Shown here piece by piece: positions 13,390 through 22,148 of a stretch of DNA of 28,946 nt. The first letter of the stretch is position 1; every line of letters starts with the position of its first letter. The notes under the pieces were generated by a model that saw only the letters and a program-made list of their open reading frames with translations, did not search any database and was not told the DNA's origin. Source of the stretch: Microtetraspora glauca (GTDB lineage: Bacteria; Actinomycetota; Actinomycetes; Streptomycetales; Streptomycetaceae); contig JOFO01000066.1 of the NCBI GenBank assembly GCA_000721275.1, positions 1-28,946 of the forward strand. Reading direction: 5' to 3'. The position numbers were made by a program, and so were the translations under genes.

Positions 13390-14277
13390 ATGGCGTGGGC
13401 GGACCGGGTGCGGGACCTCCGTGCCGGCGCCGAACGGCGCTTCCCCGTCCTCACCGAGGTCACCGAACGGCTCGTCGGCGGCCAGCTCCTCGACGCCGGC
13501 ACCCGGCTCGCCGCCCAGGCGTTCCTCGCGGCCGTCCCGTTCCTCTTCGCCCTCGCCGCCTTCGCGCCCGCCTCGGTGCGCGACCAGCTCCGCGAGTCGC
13601 TGCGCGCCATGTTCGGCCTCAGCGGCGCCTCCGACCAGCAGCTCCAGCAGGTCTTCGACCGGAGCGCCGACGACGCCGTGCGGGAGACCACCGGCGTGGT
13701 CGGCGCGCTGATCGCGCTCGTCTCCGCCACCAGCTTCAGCCGCGCCATGGCCCGCGTCTGCGAACGCGCCTGGGGACTGCCCCGGGCCGGCACCCGGATC
13801 GCCGCCTGGCGGTGGGCGGTCTGGCTGCTCGCGCTGGTGCTCGTCGTCCTCCTCCAGGCGCCGATCCGGGACGGCTTCGGCGCCGGCGCCTGGCTCGGCG
13901 TCCCGCTCTTCTTCGTCCTCGCCACCGGCGTCTGGCTGTGGACCCAGCACCTGCTCCTCGCCAAGCGCGTCCCCTGGCTGCCGCTGCTGCCCGGCGCGCT
14001 GCTGGGCGCCGCCTCCTCCACGGCCCTCGGCGTCACCGCCCGCTTCTACATGCCGGGGGCGCTCAACCGGGCCCTCGCCGAGTACGGCTCCCTCGGGCTC
14101 GTCCTCACCCTGCTGTCCTGGCTCATCGTCGTCTGCGCGGCGCTCACCTTCGCGTTCACCATCGGCGCCGTCCTCGCCCGCGAACCGGCCCTCGCCCGGC
14201 TCCTCGGCACCGACCGGATCCGTCCGACGGCCCCCGCCGCCCCCGGGCCGACGGCCCCGCCCGCGCGCGAGACATGA
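13390..14277 (+). CDS. YihY/BrkB-family membrane protein
   Basis: The protein has 295 residues with about six membrane helices. The landmarks are [23 protein letters not shown] near the start, then [29 protein letters not shown], and a C-terminal [23 protein letters not shown] helix followed by [13 protein letters not shown]. This is the YihY/BrkB pattern. The family was once annotated as ribonuclease BN in error, and its role is unresolved, with envelope stress and transport proposed. The ATG at 13390 has a GGGAGG four bases upstream. An in-frame extension back to 13282 is Gly/Arg-rich and unlikely to be translated. The C-terminal tail is Pro/Ala-rich and cytosolic. Confidence 0.85.
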   Translation: MAWADRVRDLRAGAERRFPVLTEVTERLVGGQLLDAGTRLAAQAFLAAVPFLFALAAFAPASVRDQLRESLRAMFGLSGASDQQLQQVFDRSADDAVRETTGVVGALIALVSATSFSRAMARVCERAWGLPRAGTRIAAWRWAVWLLALVLVVLLQAPIRDGFGAGAWLGVPLFFVLATGVWLWTQHLLLAKRVPWLPLLPGALLGAASSTALGVTARFYMPGALNRALAEYGSLGLVLTLLSWLIVVCAALTFAFTIGAVLAREPALARLLGTDRIRPTAPAAPGPTAPPARET

Positions 14278-14345
14278 GCCCACCCCCGACCGAGGAACCC
14301 GCCCCGCCCGGACGGCGGTCCCCGGCACGCCTGACGGGTGAGCGT

Positions 14346-14374
14346 GCGCCCCGGCCGGCCCAACCGGGGGGCGC
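14346..14374 (+). terminator. Possible hairpin terminator after the BrkB-type gene
   Basis: GCGCCCC (14346-14352) pairs with GGGGCGC (14368-14374), with further partial GG/CC pairing inside and a bulge. It lies about 70 bases after the BrkB-type stop and before the start of the secreted protein gene. Confidence 0.35.
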
Positions 14375-14414
14375 GCGAGTGGTGGGGTGCCCGTACCGCT
14401 CCGAGACTCCCCGC

Positions 14415-16295
14415 ATGACCAACCACACGACGCGCCCCCCGGCGCGCCCCCGGCGACGCGCCGGATCGACGGGACTCGCGTGCGCGCTCGCGCTCGCGTC
14501 CGTCCCCGCCCTGATGCTCGGCCCGGCGGCGGTGCCCGCGGCGGCGGCCGGCCTGCCGGGCGGGCTCGGCCCGTGCGTGGCGGGCGATCCGCCCGGCTGC
14601 CCGACCCCCTTCCCGCCGATCGACAACGACCCGGTCAAGGGCCGGGACGACGCGATCAACGTCTTCGTCGGCGACGACTTCCTGGTCCGCGGCCGGGCCG
14701 CCGAGGCCGAGGGCCGGGTCGTCGTCCTCGACGCCTTCGACATGAACAAGGCCGAGGGCGGCGTCTACAACGTCGGCGAGGTCGGCGTCGGCTCGAAGGT
14801 GCCGCCCTCCGTCGGCGCGGACTGGCTCACCACCGGCGGGGACATCACCGTCGCCGCCGGCCAGCGGCTGCTGGCCGAGGCCGGGACGGTACGCCACGCC
14901 GGCACCGTCACCGGCGAGGTCCGGGCGACGCTCACCGAGGACGCCCGGGCCGTCGAGCCGTACGCCGGACTGCGCGACCGGCTGACCGCGGCGAGCCAGT
15001 GCTACGCGCGCGTGGACGGCGCCCCGCGCACCCCCACCGGCACCGCCGTGAACCAGGGCGGCCAGACGCTCTTCACCGGCGACGGCAGCTCCGCCCTCCA
15101 GATCTTCCACGTCGACTTCGACATGGTCGCCGCCGACGGCGGCCAGCAGGGCGTCGTCTTCACCGGCATCCCCGACGGCGCGACGATCCTGGTGAACGTC
15201 CTGGGCGCCGCCCGCACGATCAACACCTACAGCGGCGGCATCGCCGACACCGACGACCCGCTCAACGCCCACCGCGAGCGGCTGCTGTGGAACTTCCCCG
15301 ACGCCACCACGGTCGGCCTGAACGGCACCGGCCAGTTCCAGGGCAGCTTCCTCGTCGGCAACCAGGCGTCCACCACGACCGTCACCCTGCCCGGTGTCAA
15401 CGGCCGCTTCTTCACCACCGGTTCGCTCACCCACACCAGCGCCGCGTCGGGCGGCGGCGGCCAGGAGTTCCACGCCTACCCGTTCACCCCGACGAACCTC
15501 CCCGACTGCGACGACACGCCGAACACCGTCACCGGCCAGGTCCGGGTGGTGAAGAGGGACGCCGAGAGCGGCGAACCGCTGCCCGGCGCCACGTTCCGGC
15601 TGTGGGAGGAGACCAACGGCGTCGCCGGCCTCCAGACCGAGGGCGCCGACCCGGACACGGCCGTCGGCGAGCCGTGCGTGACCGGCGCGGACGGCCTGTG
15701 CGCGCGGACCGTGGAGCCGGGGACGTACTACTGGCAGGAGACCGCGGCCCCGGCCGGGTACGACCCGCCGGCGAACCCGGTGGCCGGACCGCTGGTGCTG
15801 ACCGCGGCGAACGCGCCGGCGGGCGTCACCGCGGAGGCCGTCAACTCCCGTACGCCGGTGCCGCCGGGAACCGGCGCGGTGCGGCTGCTGAAGACCGACG
15901 CCGACAGCGGGATGCCGCTGCGCGGGGCGACCTTCGAGCTGTGGGAGGAGACCAACGGCGTCGCCGGCCTCCAGACCGCCGGGGCCGTCCCCGACACGCG
16001 CGTCGGCGCCCCCTGCACCACCGGCTTCGCCGGCATGTGCGACTTCGGCGACCTCGACCACGGCACGTACTACCTGCGGGAGACCGCCGTCCCCGACGGG
16101 TACGCGCTGCCGGTGGACCCGGTCACCGGACCGTACGTGGTCGGCGCCGAGCAGGAGGTCGTCGTCGTCACCCTGGACAACCGGCGCGGCGACGACCCGG
16201 GCCCCGGCCCCGACCCGTGCGAGCCGAAGGGCTACGGCGACGAGGGGTACGGCGACGAGTGCCCCGGTGGCGAGCCGCGCGGCACCGCCGTCTGA
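14415..16295 (+). CDS. Secreted choice-of-anchor-A protein with two SpaA/Cna-B domains
   Basis: The protein has 626 residues. A signal peptide is at about 1-45, with a basic start (RPRRR) and a cleavage region near AAVPAAAAG. The choice-of-anchor-A domain is at about 65-370: [17 protein letters not shown]..., [15 protein letters not shown] and [18 protein letters not shown]. Two SpaA/Cna-B prealbumin-like domains follow. Domain 1 has Lys380, Glu442 ([12 protein letters not shown]) and Asn477; domain 2 has Lys493, Glu556 ([12 protein letters not shown]) and Asn589. These form the Lys-Asn-Glu sets that make intramolecular isopeptide bonds in the family. Each domain also has a Cys pair. There is no LPXTG sorting signal; the end is a Gly/Tyr/Asp tail with [10 protein letters not shown]. 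It is likely a surface or matrix adhesin-like protein. The ribosome site is weak. A strong terminator follows. Confidence 0.85.
   Translation: MTNHTTRPPARPRRRAGSTGLACALALASVPALMLGPAAVPAAAAGLPGGLGPCVAGDPPGCPTPFPPIDNDPVKGRDDAINVFVGDDFLVRGRAAEAEGRVVVLDAFDMNKAEGGVYNVGEVGVGSKVPPSVGADWLTTGGDITVAAGQRLLAEAGTVRHAGTVTGEVRATLTEDARAVEPYAGLRDRLTAASQCYARVDGAPRTPTGTAVNQGGQTLFTGDGSSALQIFHVDFDMVAADGGQQGVVFTGIPDGATILVNVLGAARTINTYSGGIADTDDPLNAHRERLLWNFPDATTVGLNGTGQFQGSFLVGNQASTTTVTLPGVNGRFFTTGSLTHTSAASGGGGQEFHAYPFTPTNLPDCDDTPNTVTGQVRVVKRDAESGEPLPGATFRLWEETNGVAGLQTEGADPDTAVGEPCVTGADGLCARTVEPGTYYWQETAAPAGYDPPANPVAGPLVLTAANAPAGVTAEAVNSRTPVPPGTGAVRLLKTDADSGMPLRGATFELWEETNGVAGLQTAGAVPDTRVGAPCTTGFAGMCDFGDLDHGTYYLRETAVPDGYALPVDPVTGPYVVGAEQEVVVVTLDNRRGDDPGPGPDPCEPKGYGDEGYGDECPGGEPRGTAV
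15600..15978 (+). repeat. Direct DNA repeat from Cna-B domain duplication
   Basis: The 40 bases at 15600-15639 and 15939-15978 are identical, encoding [13 protein letters not shown] in both Cna-B domains. The offset of 339 bases (113 codons) equals the distance between the two isopeptide lysines. The flanking domain sequence has diverged, so this block is either under strong constraint or homogenised by gene conversion. Confidence 0.85.
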
Positions 16296-16310
16296 CCCGG
16301 AAACACCCTC

Positions 16311-16342
16311 CGGGGGCGGGCGGCGACGGCCGCCCGCCCCCG
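16311..16342. terminator. Strong bidirectional terminator between convergent genes
   Basis: A perfect 14-bp GC stem (16311-16324 with 16329-16342) has a four-base GACG loop. It sits between the secreted-protein stop at 16295 and the LacI-type stop at 16351 and can serve both transcripts. Confidence 0.85.
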
Positions 16343-16350
16343 CGGCCGTG

Positions 16351-17364
16351 TCAGGGGGAGCGCGGGGCGCCGGTGCTGTCGCCGGGAACCAGCGCGGGCA
16401 GCAGGGCGGGGAGCGGCGGCCCGGGGCGCGGGTCGCGCGCCGCGCCGGACGCGGCGCCGAGGGCGAGGGCGACGGCCTGCCGGGCCATCTCCCGCTGGGG
16501 GAGGACCACGCTGGTGAGCGTCCGGCCGGAGAGCACGCCCGCCGGGGTGTCGTCGTGGGCGACCACGGACAGGTCGCCGGGGACGCTACGGCCCAGGGCG
16601 CGGGCGGCCTCCACGGCGGCGACGGCCAGGACGTCGTGGGTGGCGAACAGCGCCGTCGCCTCCGGGTGCGCCCGCAGCGCGTCGAGGGCCGCGGCCAGGC
16701 CGCCCCGGAAGGTGGGGTCGGCGGCGGTCCGCACGGCGCCGGGCGGAAGCGGGAGGCCGTCCTCCGCGAAGACGCGCAGGAAGCCGGCGGCACGGACGGT
16801 GTGCGCGGGGCTGGCGAGGACGAGGGCCCGCTCGTGGCCGAGCTCCCGCAGATGCCGGCCGGCGAGCCGGCCGCCGTGCCCGTAGTCGACCGTGACCACC
16901 GGGAAGCCGTCCGGCAGCGCGGCCTCCCAGGCGCACAGCACCACCGGGAAACGGGCGTCGGCGAGGAGCGGCAGATGGCCGGTGAGCCCCTGGTCGCCGG
17001 CGATCAGCAGGGCGTCGACGGACCGGGCGGCGAGCGCGGTGAGGTGGCGCCGGGCCCGCTCGCCGTCGAGGCGGGTGGTGCAGAGCAGCAGCCGGTGGCC
17101 GCGCTCCTCCAGCGCGTCCTCGACCTCCTCGACCAGGCCGGCGTAGAAGGGCGCGGAGACGGTCGGCACGAAGAGGCCGACGGTACGGCTGCTGCCGGTG
17201 GCCAGCGAACGGGCCACCAGATTGGGCACGTACCCGAGTTCGGCGATCGCGGCGCGGACCCGGGCCTCCGTCGCGGGGCGGACCGCGACGCGTCCGGTGA
17301 CCACGTTGGAGACGGTCTGCTTGGTGACGCCGGCCCGCTCCGCCACGTCCTGCATGGTGACCAT
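16351..17364 (-). CDS. LacI-family transcriptional repressor
   Basis: The protein has 337 residues. The LacI helix-turn-helix and hinge are textbook: MQDVAERAGVTKQTVSNVVTG, then ARVRAAIAELGYVPNLVARSL. The periplasmic-binding-protein-like ligand domain follows with GLFVPTVSAPFYAGLVEEVE, DALLIAGDQG, VVTVDYGHGGRLAGRHL and FATHDVLAVAAVEAARALG, ending with DDTPAGVLSGRTLTSV. Such proteins usually bind sugars. It is divergent from a secreted lectin-type protein whose promoter contains a palindrome of LacI type, so local control of that gene is likely. The ATG at 17364 is preceded by a GGGGG ribosome site; the next in-frame ATG, three codons on, is an alternative. Confidence 0.92.
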   Translation of the reverse strand: MVTMQDVAERAGVTKQTVSNVVTGRVAVRPATEARVRAAIAELGYVPNLVARSLATGSSRTVGLFVPTVSAPFYAGLVEEVEDALEERGHRLLLCTTRLDGERARRHLTALAARSVDALLIAGDQGLTGHLPLLADARFPVVLCAWEAALPDGFPVVTVDYGHGGRLAGRHLRELGHERALVLASPAHTVRAAGFLRVFAEDGLPLPPGAVRTAADPTFRGGLAAALDALRAHPEATALFATHDVLAVAAVEAARALGRSVPGDLSVVAHDDTPAGVLSGRTLTSVVLPQREMARQAVALALGAASGAARDPRPGPPLPALLPALVPGDSTGAPRSP

Positions 17365-17511
17365 GACGCCCCCGCCGCCCCCCGCCCCGCTGTCCCGGTC
17401 CCGCCAGGCTCGCAACGTAACCGGGCCCCCACCTGCGGTCAAGGCGCCCACGGCCCCGCCCGGCGCTCCAACTCCCTTGCGGCAGAAGGAAGAAGGCCGA
17501 CGCACGAGGTC

Positions 17512-17541
17512 TTGTTTTACCGGTCAAATGCGCCCTAGGGT
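17512..17541 (+). promoter_or_regulatory. Promoter of the lectin-type gene with a LacI-like operator in its spacer
   Basis: A -35 TTGTTT (17512-17517), an 18-base spacer and a -10 TAGGGT (17536-17541) face the GTG start at 17587. TTTTACCGGTCAAA (17515-17528) is a near-perfect dyad centred on CCGG (six of seven arm positions). It overlaps the end of the -35 and the spacer, the usual place for repression by a LacI-type protein. Confidence 0.6.
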
Positions 17542-17586
17542 CCGTGCCACCAGCGGCTCGACTCTCCTCCACCCCAGGGAGTTCTC

Positions 17587-19815
17587 GTGCACCTTCCGCG
17601 CAGCGGCTTCGTCAGCGCGCTCGCCGCGGCGGCCCTCGCCGTCACCGCCCTCGCCACCGCCCCGCCGGCCGGCGCCGGCCCCGCGCCGGCCGCCCCCGCG
17701 TCCGCCACCGCCACGTACACGGTCACCGTCGGCGCCAAGGGCGCCTGGAACCGGCCCGACGACACCCCGGCCAGCCCCTACATCGACAAGGACGGCACCT
17801 TCTACTACCAGCAGGCCCACGCCCTGTACGGCGCGAACGACCCCCGCAAGTGGAGCTTCTACACCGGCACCGACTTCGACTCCGCCACCCGCTCGTCCGC
17901 GATCAGCGACGCCGTGAACCCGGCGAACCCCGCCGACCGCAACGACGACACCACCTGGCGCTGCAACAACAGCGTCACCGGCGTCGAGTCCACCCCCGCC
18001 CCCGCCGGCAGCGGCTACGCCCACCGCAACTACTGCGACCTGACCGGCATGTGGGTCGACCCGGACACCGGCGACTGGTACGGCCTCGTGCACAACGAGT
18101 TCACCCCGCAGCCCTTCGCCGACGGCGTCCACTACGACGGCATCGACTACGCCGTCTCGAAGGACCAGGGCCGGACCTGGACCGTCAAGGACCACGTCAT
18201 CACCTCGCCGTACAGCACGAAGCGCGGCGACACCGCCGCCTTCCCGCAGCAGACGTACCACTACGGCACCGGCGACCCGCGCCTCTTCGTCGACACCGCC
18301 TCCGGCTACTTCTACGCCTTCTACGGCTCCCGGATCGTCAACAAGGGCGGCGGCTGGGCCGCCTTCTACGGGCACGTCGCCCGCGCCCCCATCTCCGGGA
18401 AGATGGCGCCCGGTTCGTGGCGCAAGTGGTACGACGGCGCCTGGAGCCAGCCGGGCGTCGGCGGCCGGGAGTCCACCATGGTCCCGGTCGGCGCGGGCAG
18501 CACCACCGGCTACGTGCCGAAGGAGAAGGAGTACGACCCCGCCCGCGCCGGCACGGTGAGCCAGCAGGTCGCCGCCGGGCTCACCCCCGCCACCTCCCCG
18601 CTCTTCGTCATGGACATCACCTACAACGCCTACCTCGGCCTGTACATCGGCGAACCGCAGGCCGTCGACCAGAGCGGCAACGCCCCGCAGGAGATCTACG
18701 CAACCCGCGACCTGACCACCCAGAAGTGGTTCCGGCTCGGCGACACCGGGAGCTACCGCACCGCCTCCTGGTACCGCTGGTTCCTCGACGCCGGCAACCG
18801 CACCGCCTCCGGCATCGTCGGCAAGGACTTCCGCGCCTACTGCTCCTTCGGCTGCTCCGGCGGCGCGAGCGCCGAATACGTCAACCTCAGCATCGGGACG
18901 AACGAGCCCGCCGCGCCCGTCGACACCGGCCGCGCCTACCGGATCGCCGCCGCGGACGGCCGGGTCCTGGCCCAGGTCGCCGGCGGCTCCGCCACCACGT
19001 CCACCGCGGCCGCCACCGGCTCCGCCCTGGAGCACTGGACCTTCACCGCGAAGGGCGACGGCGCGTACCGCATCGCCAACACCGCCACCGGCGGCCTGCT
19101 CGGCGTCGCCTCCACCGGGCCCGCCACGCGCGCGTGGGGCACGCGCCCGACGGTCGCGCCGGCGGCCTCCGGCACCGGACAGGACTGGTTCGTGATCCGC
19201 GGCGCCTCCGCCGCCGACAACACCCCCACCGGCACCGTCAAGCTGGTCAACCGCTACAGCGGCCTCGTCCTCGGCCTCTCCGCCGCCACCGCGCGCGCCG
19301 CCGAGACCGTGCCCGCCCGCAGCTGGACCGACACCACCGGCTCCCCGGTCGGCGCCGGCCGCACCGCCGCCGAACAGACCCTCACCCTCACCCCGGTCGG
19401 CGACGCCCCGCGGACCGTCACCCTCACCGCCGGCGGCAAGGCCCTCGACAACCCCGACAGCAGCACCGCCGAAGGCACCGGCCTCGTCACCTGGACGCCG
19501 AACGGCGGCGCCAACCAGAAGTGGACCCTCGTCCCGCACGCCGACGGCGGCTACACCCTCCGCAACCACGCCTCCGGCAAGTGCGCCGACGTCGAGAGCG
19601 GATCCACCGCCCCCGGCGCCCGGATCATCCAGTGGACCTGCCACGGCGGCCCCCACCAGCGCTGGACGCTCAAGGGCCTCCCCGACGGCACCTCCACCCT
19701 CACGTCCGTCCGCAGCGGCCTCCTGCTGACCACCGCCTCGACGGCGAACGGCGCCCGCGTCACCCAGCAACCCGACACCGGCGCCGCCCTCCAGCACTGG
19801 ACGACGACCGGCTGA
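17587..19815 (+). CDS. Secreted beta-propeller protein with C-terminal ricin-type lectin repeats
   Basis: The protein has 742 residues. A signal peptide is at about 1-43, ending in an Ala/Pro-rich linker. Residues about 45-440 look like a glycosidase-type beta-propeller: TYTVTVGAKGAWNRP..., DLTGMWVDPDTGDWYGLVHN, DYAVSKDQGRTWT, GDPRLFVDTASGYFYAFYG and SPLFVMDITYNAYLGLYIG. I cannot assign it to a numbered GH family. Residues about 450-742 hold two ricin-like trefoil regions. The first has degenerate EHW and QDW motifs. The second has QKW (644), QRW (691) and QHW (736), the QxW signature of the fold. The arrangement suggests a polysaccharide-binding, possibly polysaccharide-cleaving, extracellular enzyme. 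The GTG start has AGGGAG five bases upstream. A LacI-type operator sits in its promoter. Confidence 0.82.
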   Translation: MHLPRSGFVSALAAAALAVTALATAPPAGAGPAPAAPASATATYTVTVGAKGAWNRPDDTPASPYIDKDGTFYYQQAHALYGANDPRKWSFYTGTDFDSATRSSAISDAVNPANPADRNDDTTWRCNNSVTGVESTPAPAGSGYAHRNYCDLTGMWVDPDTGDWYGLVHNEFTPQPFADGVHYDGIDYAVSKDQGRTWTVKDHVITSPYSTKRGDTAAFPQQTYHYGTGDPRLFVDTASGYFYAFYGSRIVNKGGGWAAFYGHVARAPISGKMAPGSWRKWYDGAWSQPGVGGRESTMVPVGAGSTTGYVPKEKEYDPARAGTVSQQVAAGLTPATSPLFVMDITYNAYLGLYIGEPQAVDQSGNAPQEIYATRDLTTQKWFRLGDTGSYRTASWYRWFLDAGNRTASGIVGKDFRAYCSFGCSGGASAEYVNLSIGTNEPAAPVDTGRAYRIAAADGRVLAQVAGGSATTSTAAATGSALEHWTFTAKGDGAYRIANTATGGLLGVASTGPATRAWGTRPTVAPAASGTGQDWFVIRGASAADNTPTGTVKLVNRYSGLVLGLSAATARAAETVPARSWTDTTGSPVGAGRTAAEQTLTLTPVGDAPRTVTLTAGGKALDNPDSSTAEGTGLVTWTPNGGANQKWTLVPHADGGYTLRNHASGKCADVESGSTAPGARIIQWTCHGGPHQRWTLKGLPDGTSTLTSVRSGLLLTTASTANGARVTQQPDTGAALQHWTTTG

Positions 19816-19831
19816 CCGGGCACGGCCCCCA

Positions 19832-19863
19832 GGCCCGGCGCGGAGAGCCGTCCGCGCCGGGCC
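19832..19863 (+). terminator. Terminator hairpin after the lectin-type gene
   Basis: A perfect 13-bp stem (19832-19844 with 19851-19863) has a six-base loop and starts 17 bases after the stop codon. Confidence 0.8.
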
Positions 19864-19902
19864 CGGGCCCCTGGACCGCGCAGGGTCGTGGCGATGCCGG
19901 CC

Positions 19903-19922
19903 GGCCCTCCTTCACGAGGGCC
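19903..19922 (-). terminator. Hairpin after the SGNH esterase gene
   Basis: GGCCCTC (19903-19909) pairs with GAGGGCC (19916-19922) around a six-base loop, just beyond the minus-strand stop at 19941. A wider GCCGG/CCGGC arm pair encloses it. Confidence 0.55.
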
Positions 19923-19940
19923 GTGCGTCCGGGCCGGCGG

Positions 19941-20978
19941 TCAGCGGTTGAGGACGTCCTCGATCGTGGCGGCCACGTGCTGGGCCTGGAGGTCGCGGCC
20001 CTTCTCGTTGGGGTGCGCGTACCAGGGAATCTTCGTGCCGAGGAGGTCGAGCTTCGAGTCCTCCAGCAGGCCGCCGATGCCCCGGGCGGCGCCGTCGCAC
20101 GCCGTGTTGCCGCCGGTGCGGGCGTAGAGGTCCACGAAATCGGCGCCCTCGTTCGCGGCGGTCTTCTTCATGACGTCGTCCAGCCGCTTCTGCACCTGGT
20201 CGAGGAGCGGCAGCGCGTCCTCGGGCACGTCGACGAACGGCAGTTGCGACTGTCCGGGGGCCGCCTTCAGGCACTTGGTGGTGTCCTGGGGCACGAGCCT
20301 GGGGTAGCCGACCAGGACGCGCTCGGCGTCCGGGGCGAAGTAGCCCGCGCGCATGAGCAGTTGCTCCAGGTCCGCCTCGACCTGGTCGAACTTGTGGTCC
20401 AGCCACGCCTTTCCGTCTTCCGACTCGAAGAAGTCCTTGCACTCGGCGGCGGGCTTGTCGCGGTCCACCGGTTCTCCCGGCAGCAGGGGGTGCTTGCGGA
20501 GTTCGTCGGAGCACTGCTTGAGGATGCTGGTGAAGCCCAGCGTGTTGCCGCCCATGCCGCCCACGACCAGCTGGGTGTCGTCCTTGAGCGCTTCCTGCTG
20601 GGCCGGCAGCGTCCCGGCGCCGAACGGCAGTTCCTGCTCCTGCCAGAAGTGCTCGACGAGCGCGCCTCCGCAGGAGACGTCCGCCTGGACCTGGAGGGTG
20701 ATGTTCTTGTCCTTGAAGGTCCGGGTGGCGACGGCGGGATAGTTCTCCGTCGCCTGGAAACACCAACCCCTTTCGCTGTCCGTGTCGTTCACGGGGGAGA
20801 TGCCGAAGCTGGCGGTGTAGGAGTCGCCGAAGAAGACGGTCGGCACCGGGTCGGCGGGCGCCGCGGCGGTGGCCCCCGCCGGGACGGCGAGCGCCAGGCA
20901 GCTGCCCAGCGCGAGGGCGACGGCGGCCGGCCGCCGCGTCTTGGGAGTGGTGGTCGTCTTGCGCGTGGCCGAAGACAT
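19941..20978 (-). CDS. Secreted SGNH/GDSL-type esterase or lipase
   Basis: The protein has 345 residues. A signal peptide is at about 1-40: a basic start with KTRR, a hydrophobic core and ATAAAPA near the cleavage site. The SGNH blocks are present: FFGDSYTASFG with nucleophile Ser53, the glycine of block II in SCGGALVEHF, block III in GGMGGNTLGF with its Asn, and the catalytic His322 in WYAHPNEKG. Several Cys suggest disulfides, as in secreted Streptomyces esterases. It probably hydrolyses lipids or ester-linked polymers outside the cell. The ATG at 20978 has AGAAGGG seven bases upstream. Its transcript ends toward the lectin-type gene, which converges on it. Confidence 0.9.
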   Translation of the reverse strand: MSSATRKTTTTPKTRRPAAVALALGSCLALAVPAGATAAAPADPVPTVFFGDSYTASFGISPVNDTDSERGWCFQATENYPAVATRTFKDKNITLQVQADVSCGGALVEHFWQEQELPFGAGTLPAQQEALKDDTQLVVGGMGGNTLGFTSILKQCSDELRKHPLLPGEPVDRDKPAAECKDFFESEDGKAWLDHKFDQVEADLEQLLMRAGYFAPDAERVLVGYPRLVPQDTTKCLKAAPGQSQLPFVDVPEDALPLLDQVQKRLDDVMKKTAANEGADFVDLYARTGGNTACDGAARGIGGLLEDSKLDLLGTKIPWYAHPNEKGRDLQAQHVAATIEDVLNR

Positions 20979-21337
20979 GGATGTGCCCTTCTGGTGAGCC
21001 CGCGAGGCAGAGCGAGCGGAAAGCAACGCTCCGTATTCACGCACATGCGGACGGTGAGACTCCAGTTGGCTCGCGCCGCAACAGCGCGTTCTCGGACGCG
21101 GCACTCGGGTGCGCCGAACGTGCCTGGTCCTGAGCGGTGTCGACGCGGACGGGCGAGGTGCTGGCAGGTGTACGCCACATCTGTCGTCCTCTTGACCGAG
21201 GTGAGGTCGCTCGTTCGAAGGCGAGTGATCGTTTCTGCGATGGGACGGCGGCGGCGCCCCCGCGATGCTCTCGGCGTCCGGCCCGCGCCCGCAGGCCGGA
21301 AGACGCCTGCTCGACCGCTTCCTGGAGGTGGCCCCTC
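20979..21337. other. Divergent intergenic region between esterase and DUF4239 genes
   Basis: No gene is supported in these 359 bases. A plus-strand -35-like TTGACC is at 21192-21197 with no convincing -10. Just after it, TCGCTCG (21207-21213) and CGAGTGA (21222-21228) form an imperfect dyad (six of seven) around eight bases. On the minus strand a GTGAATACGG segment near 21036 is the only -10-like sequence for the esterase. Confidence 0.4.
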
Positions 21338-22138
21338 GTGGTCCTCGTCATCGTCGTCGCCGTCCTGGCCCTGCTCGCCGGCCTGGCGGCCAACCGCTGG
21401 CTGCGGCCCCGGCTGGTCGGGGACGACGACGACACGGGCATGGGCGTGAAGGACCTCGTCGGACCGCTCCTGACGATGACCGTCCTGCTGCTGTCGTTCG
21501 TCCTGGTTACCGCCAACGGCTCCTTCGGCAAGGCCGAGGTGGCCTCGCGCGGCGAGGCCCGCGCCCTCGACCAGCTGGTCGAGACCGCCGAGTACGCCCC
21601 CGTGGCCCAGCGGTCCCGCATCCAGGCCGACGCCGTCTGCTACGCCCGCGCCGTCCGCGAGCAGGAGTGGCCGGCCATGGGCGACGGCAAGGGCTCGCCG
21701 GCGCCGAGCGTGTGGTCGACGGACTTCCGGAAGACCTTCCGCGCCCTGGAGGGCAAGCCCGTCTTCGGCATGCTGGTCGCCGCCGACAGCAAGCGCTCCG
21801 ACGAGCGCGAGGAGCGCCTCACCCAGGCCACCGCGAGCATCCCCAGCGCCATCATGTGGTTCCTGCTCGCCACCCTGCTCATCACCGTGACCGCGCTCGG
21901 GATCTGCCTGCCCCGCCGCAACAACCGCGGACAGATCATCACCCTCGTCGTCATCACCGCCCTCCTCACGACGGCGCTGTGCATCATCCGCGACGTCGAC
22001 CGGCCCTTCGGCGGCATCATCGACGTCCGGCCCACCGCCATCACCGAGGCCGAACGCCAGGCCACCCGCGACTTCACCACGAACCACCCGGCCGCCGACC
22101 TCCCCTGCGACGAGAAGGGCAACCGCCGCGCCGTCTGA
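21338..22138 (+). CDS. DUF4239-type membrane protein, second copy
   Basis: The protein has 266 residues. The N-terminal helix (about 1-20) is followed by an acidic loop RPRLVGDDDDTGMGV and a second helix (about 35-52). A soluble helical region follows with EVASRGEARALDQLVETAEYA. Two C-terminal helices with IPSAIMWFLLATLLITVTAL and ITLVVITALLTTALCII lead to the family ending DVDRPFGGIIDVRPTAI. It shares plan and the DRPF-G ending with the protein at 12465-13256 but little other sequence. The function is unknown. The GTG start is chosen by GGAGG nine bases upstream. Its stop lies 10 bases from the convergent CorA gene. Confidence 0.82.
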   Translation: MVLVIVVAVLALLAGLAANRWLRPRLVGDDDDTGMGVKDLVGPLLTMTVLLLSFVLVTANGSFGKAEVASRGEARALDQLVETAEYAPVAQRSRIQADAVCYARAVREQEWPAMGDGKGSPAPSVWSTDFRKTFRALEGKPVFGMLVAADSKRSDEREERLTQATASIPSAIMWFLLATLLITVTALGICLPRRNNRGQIITLVVITALLTTALCIIRDVDRPFGGIIDVRPTAITEAERQATRDFTTNHPAADLPCDEKGNRRAV

Positions 22139-22148
22139 GGCGGTGGTG

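Noticed and set aside
14415..16295. Sortase-anchored surface protein or pilin
   Set aside because: No LPXTG-like motif, C-terminal membrane helix or basic tail was found at the end, and no sortase gene is near.
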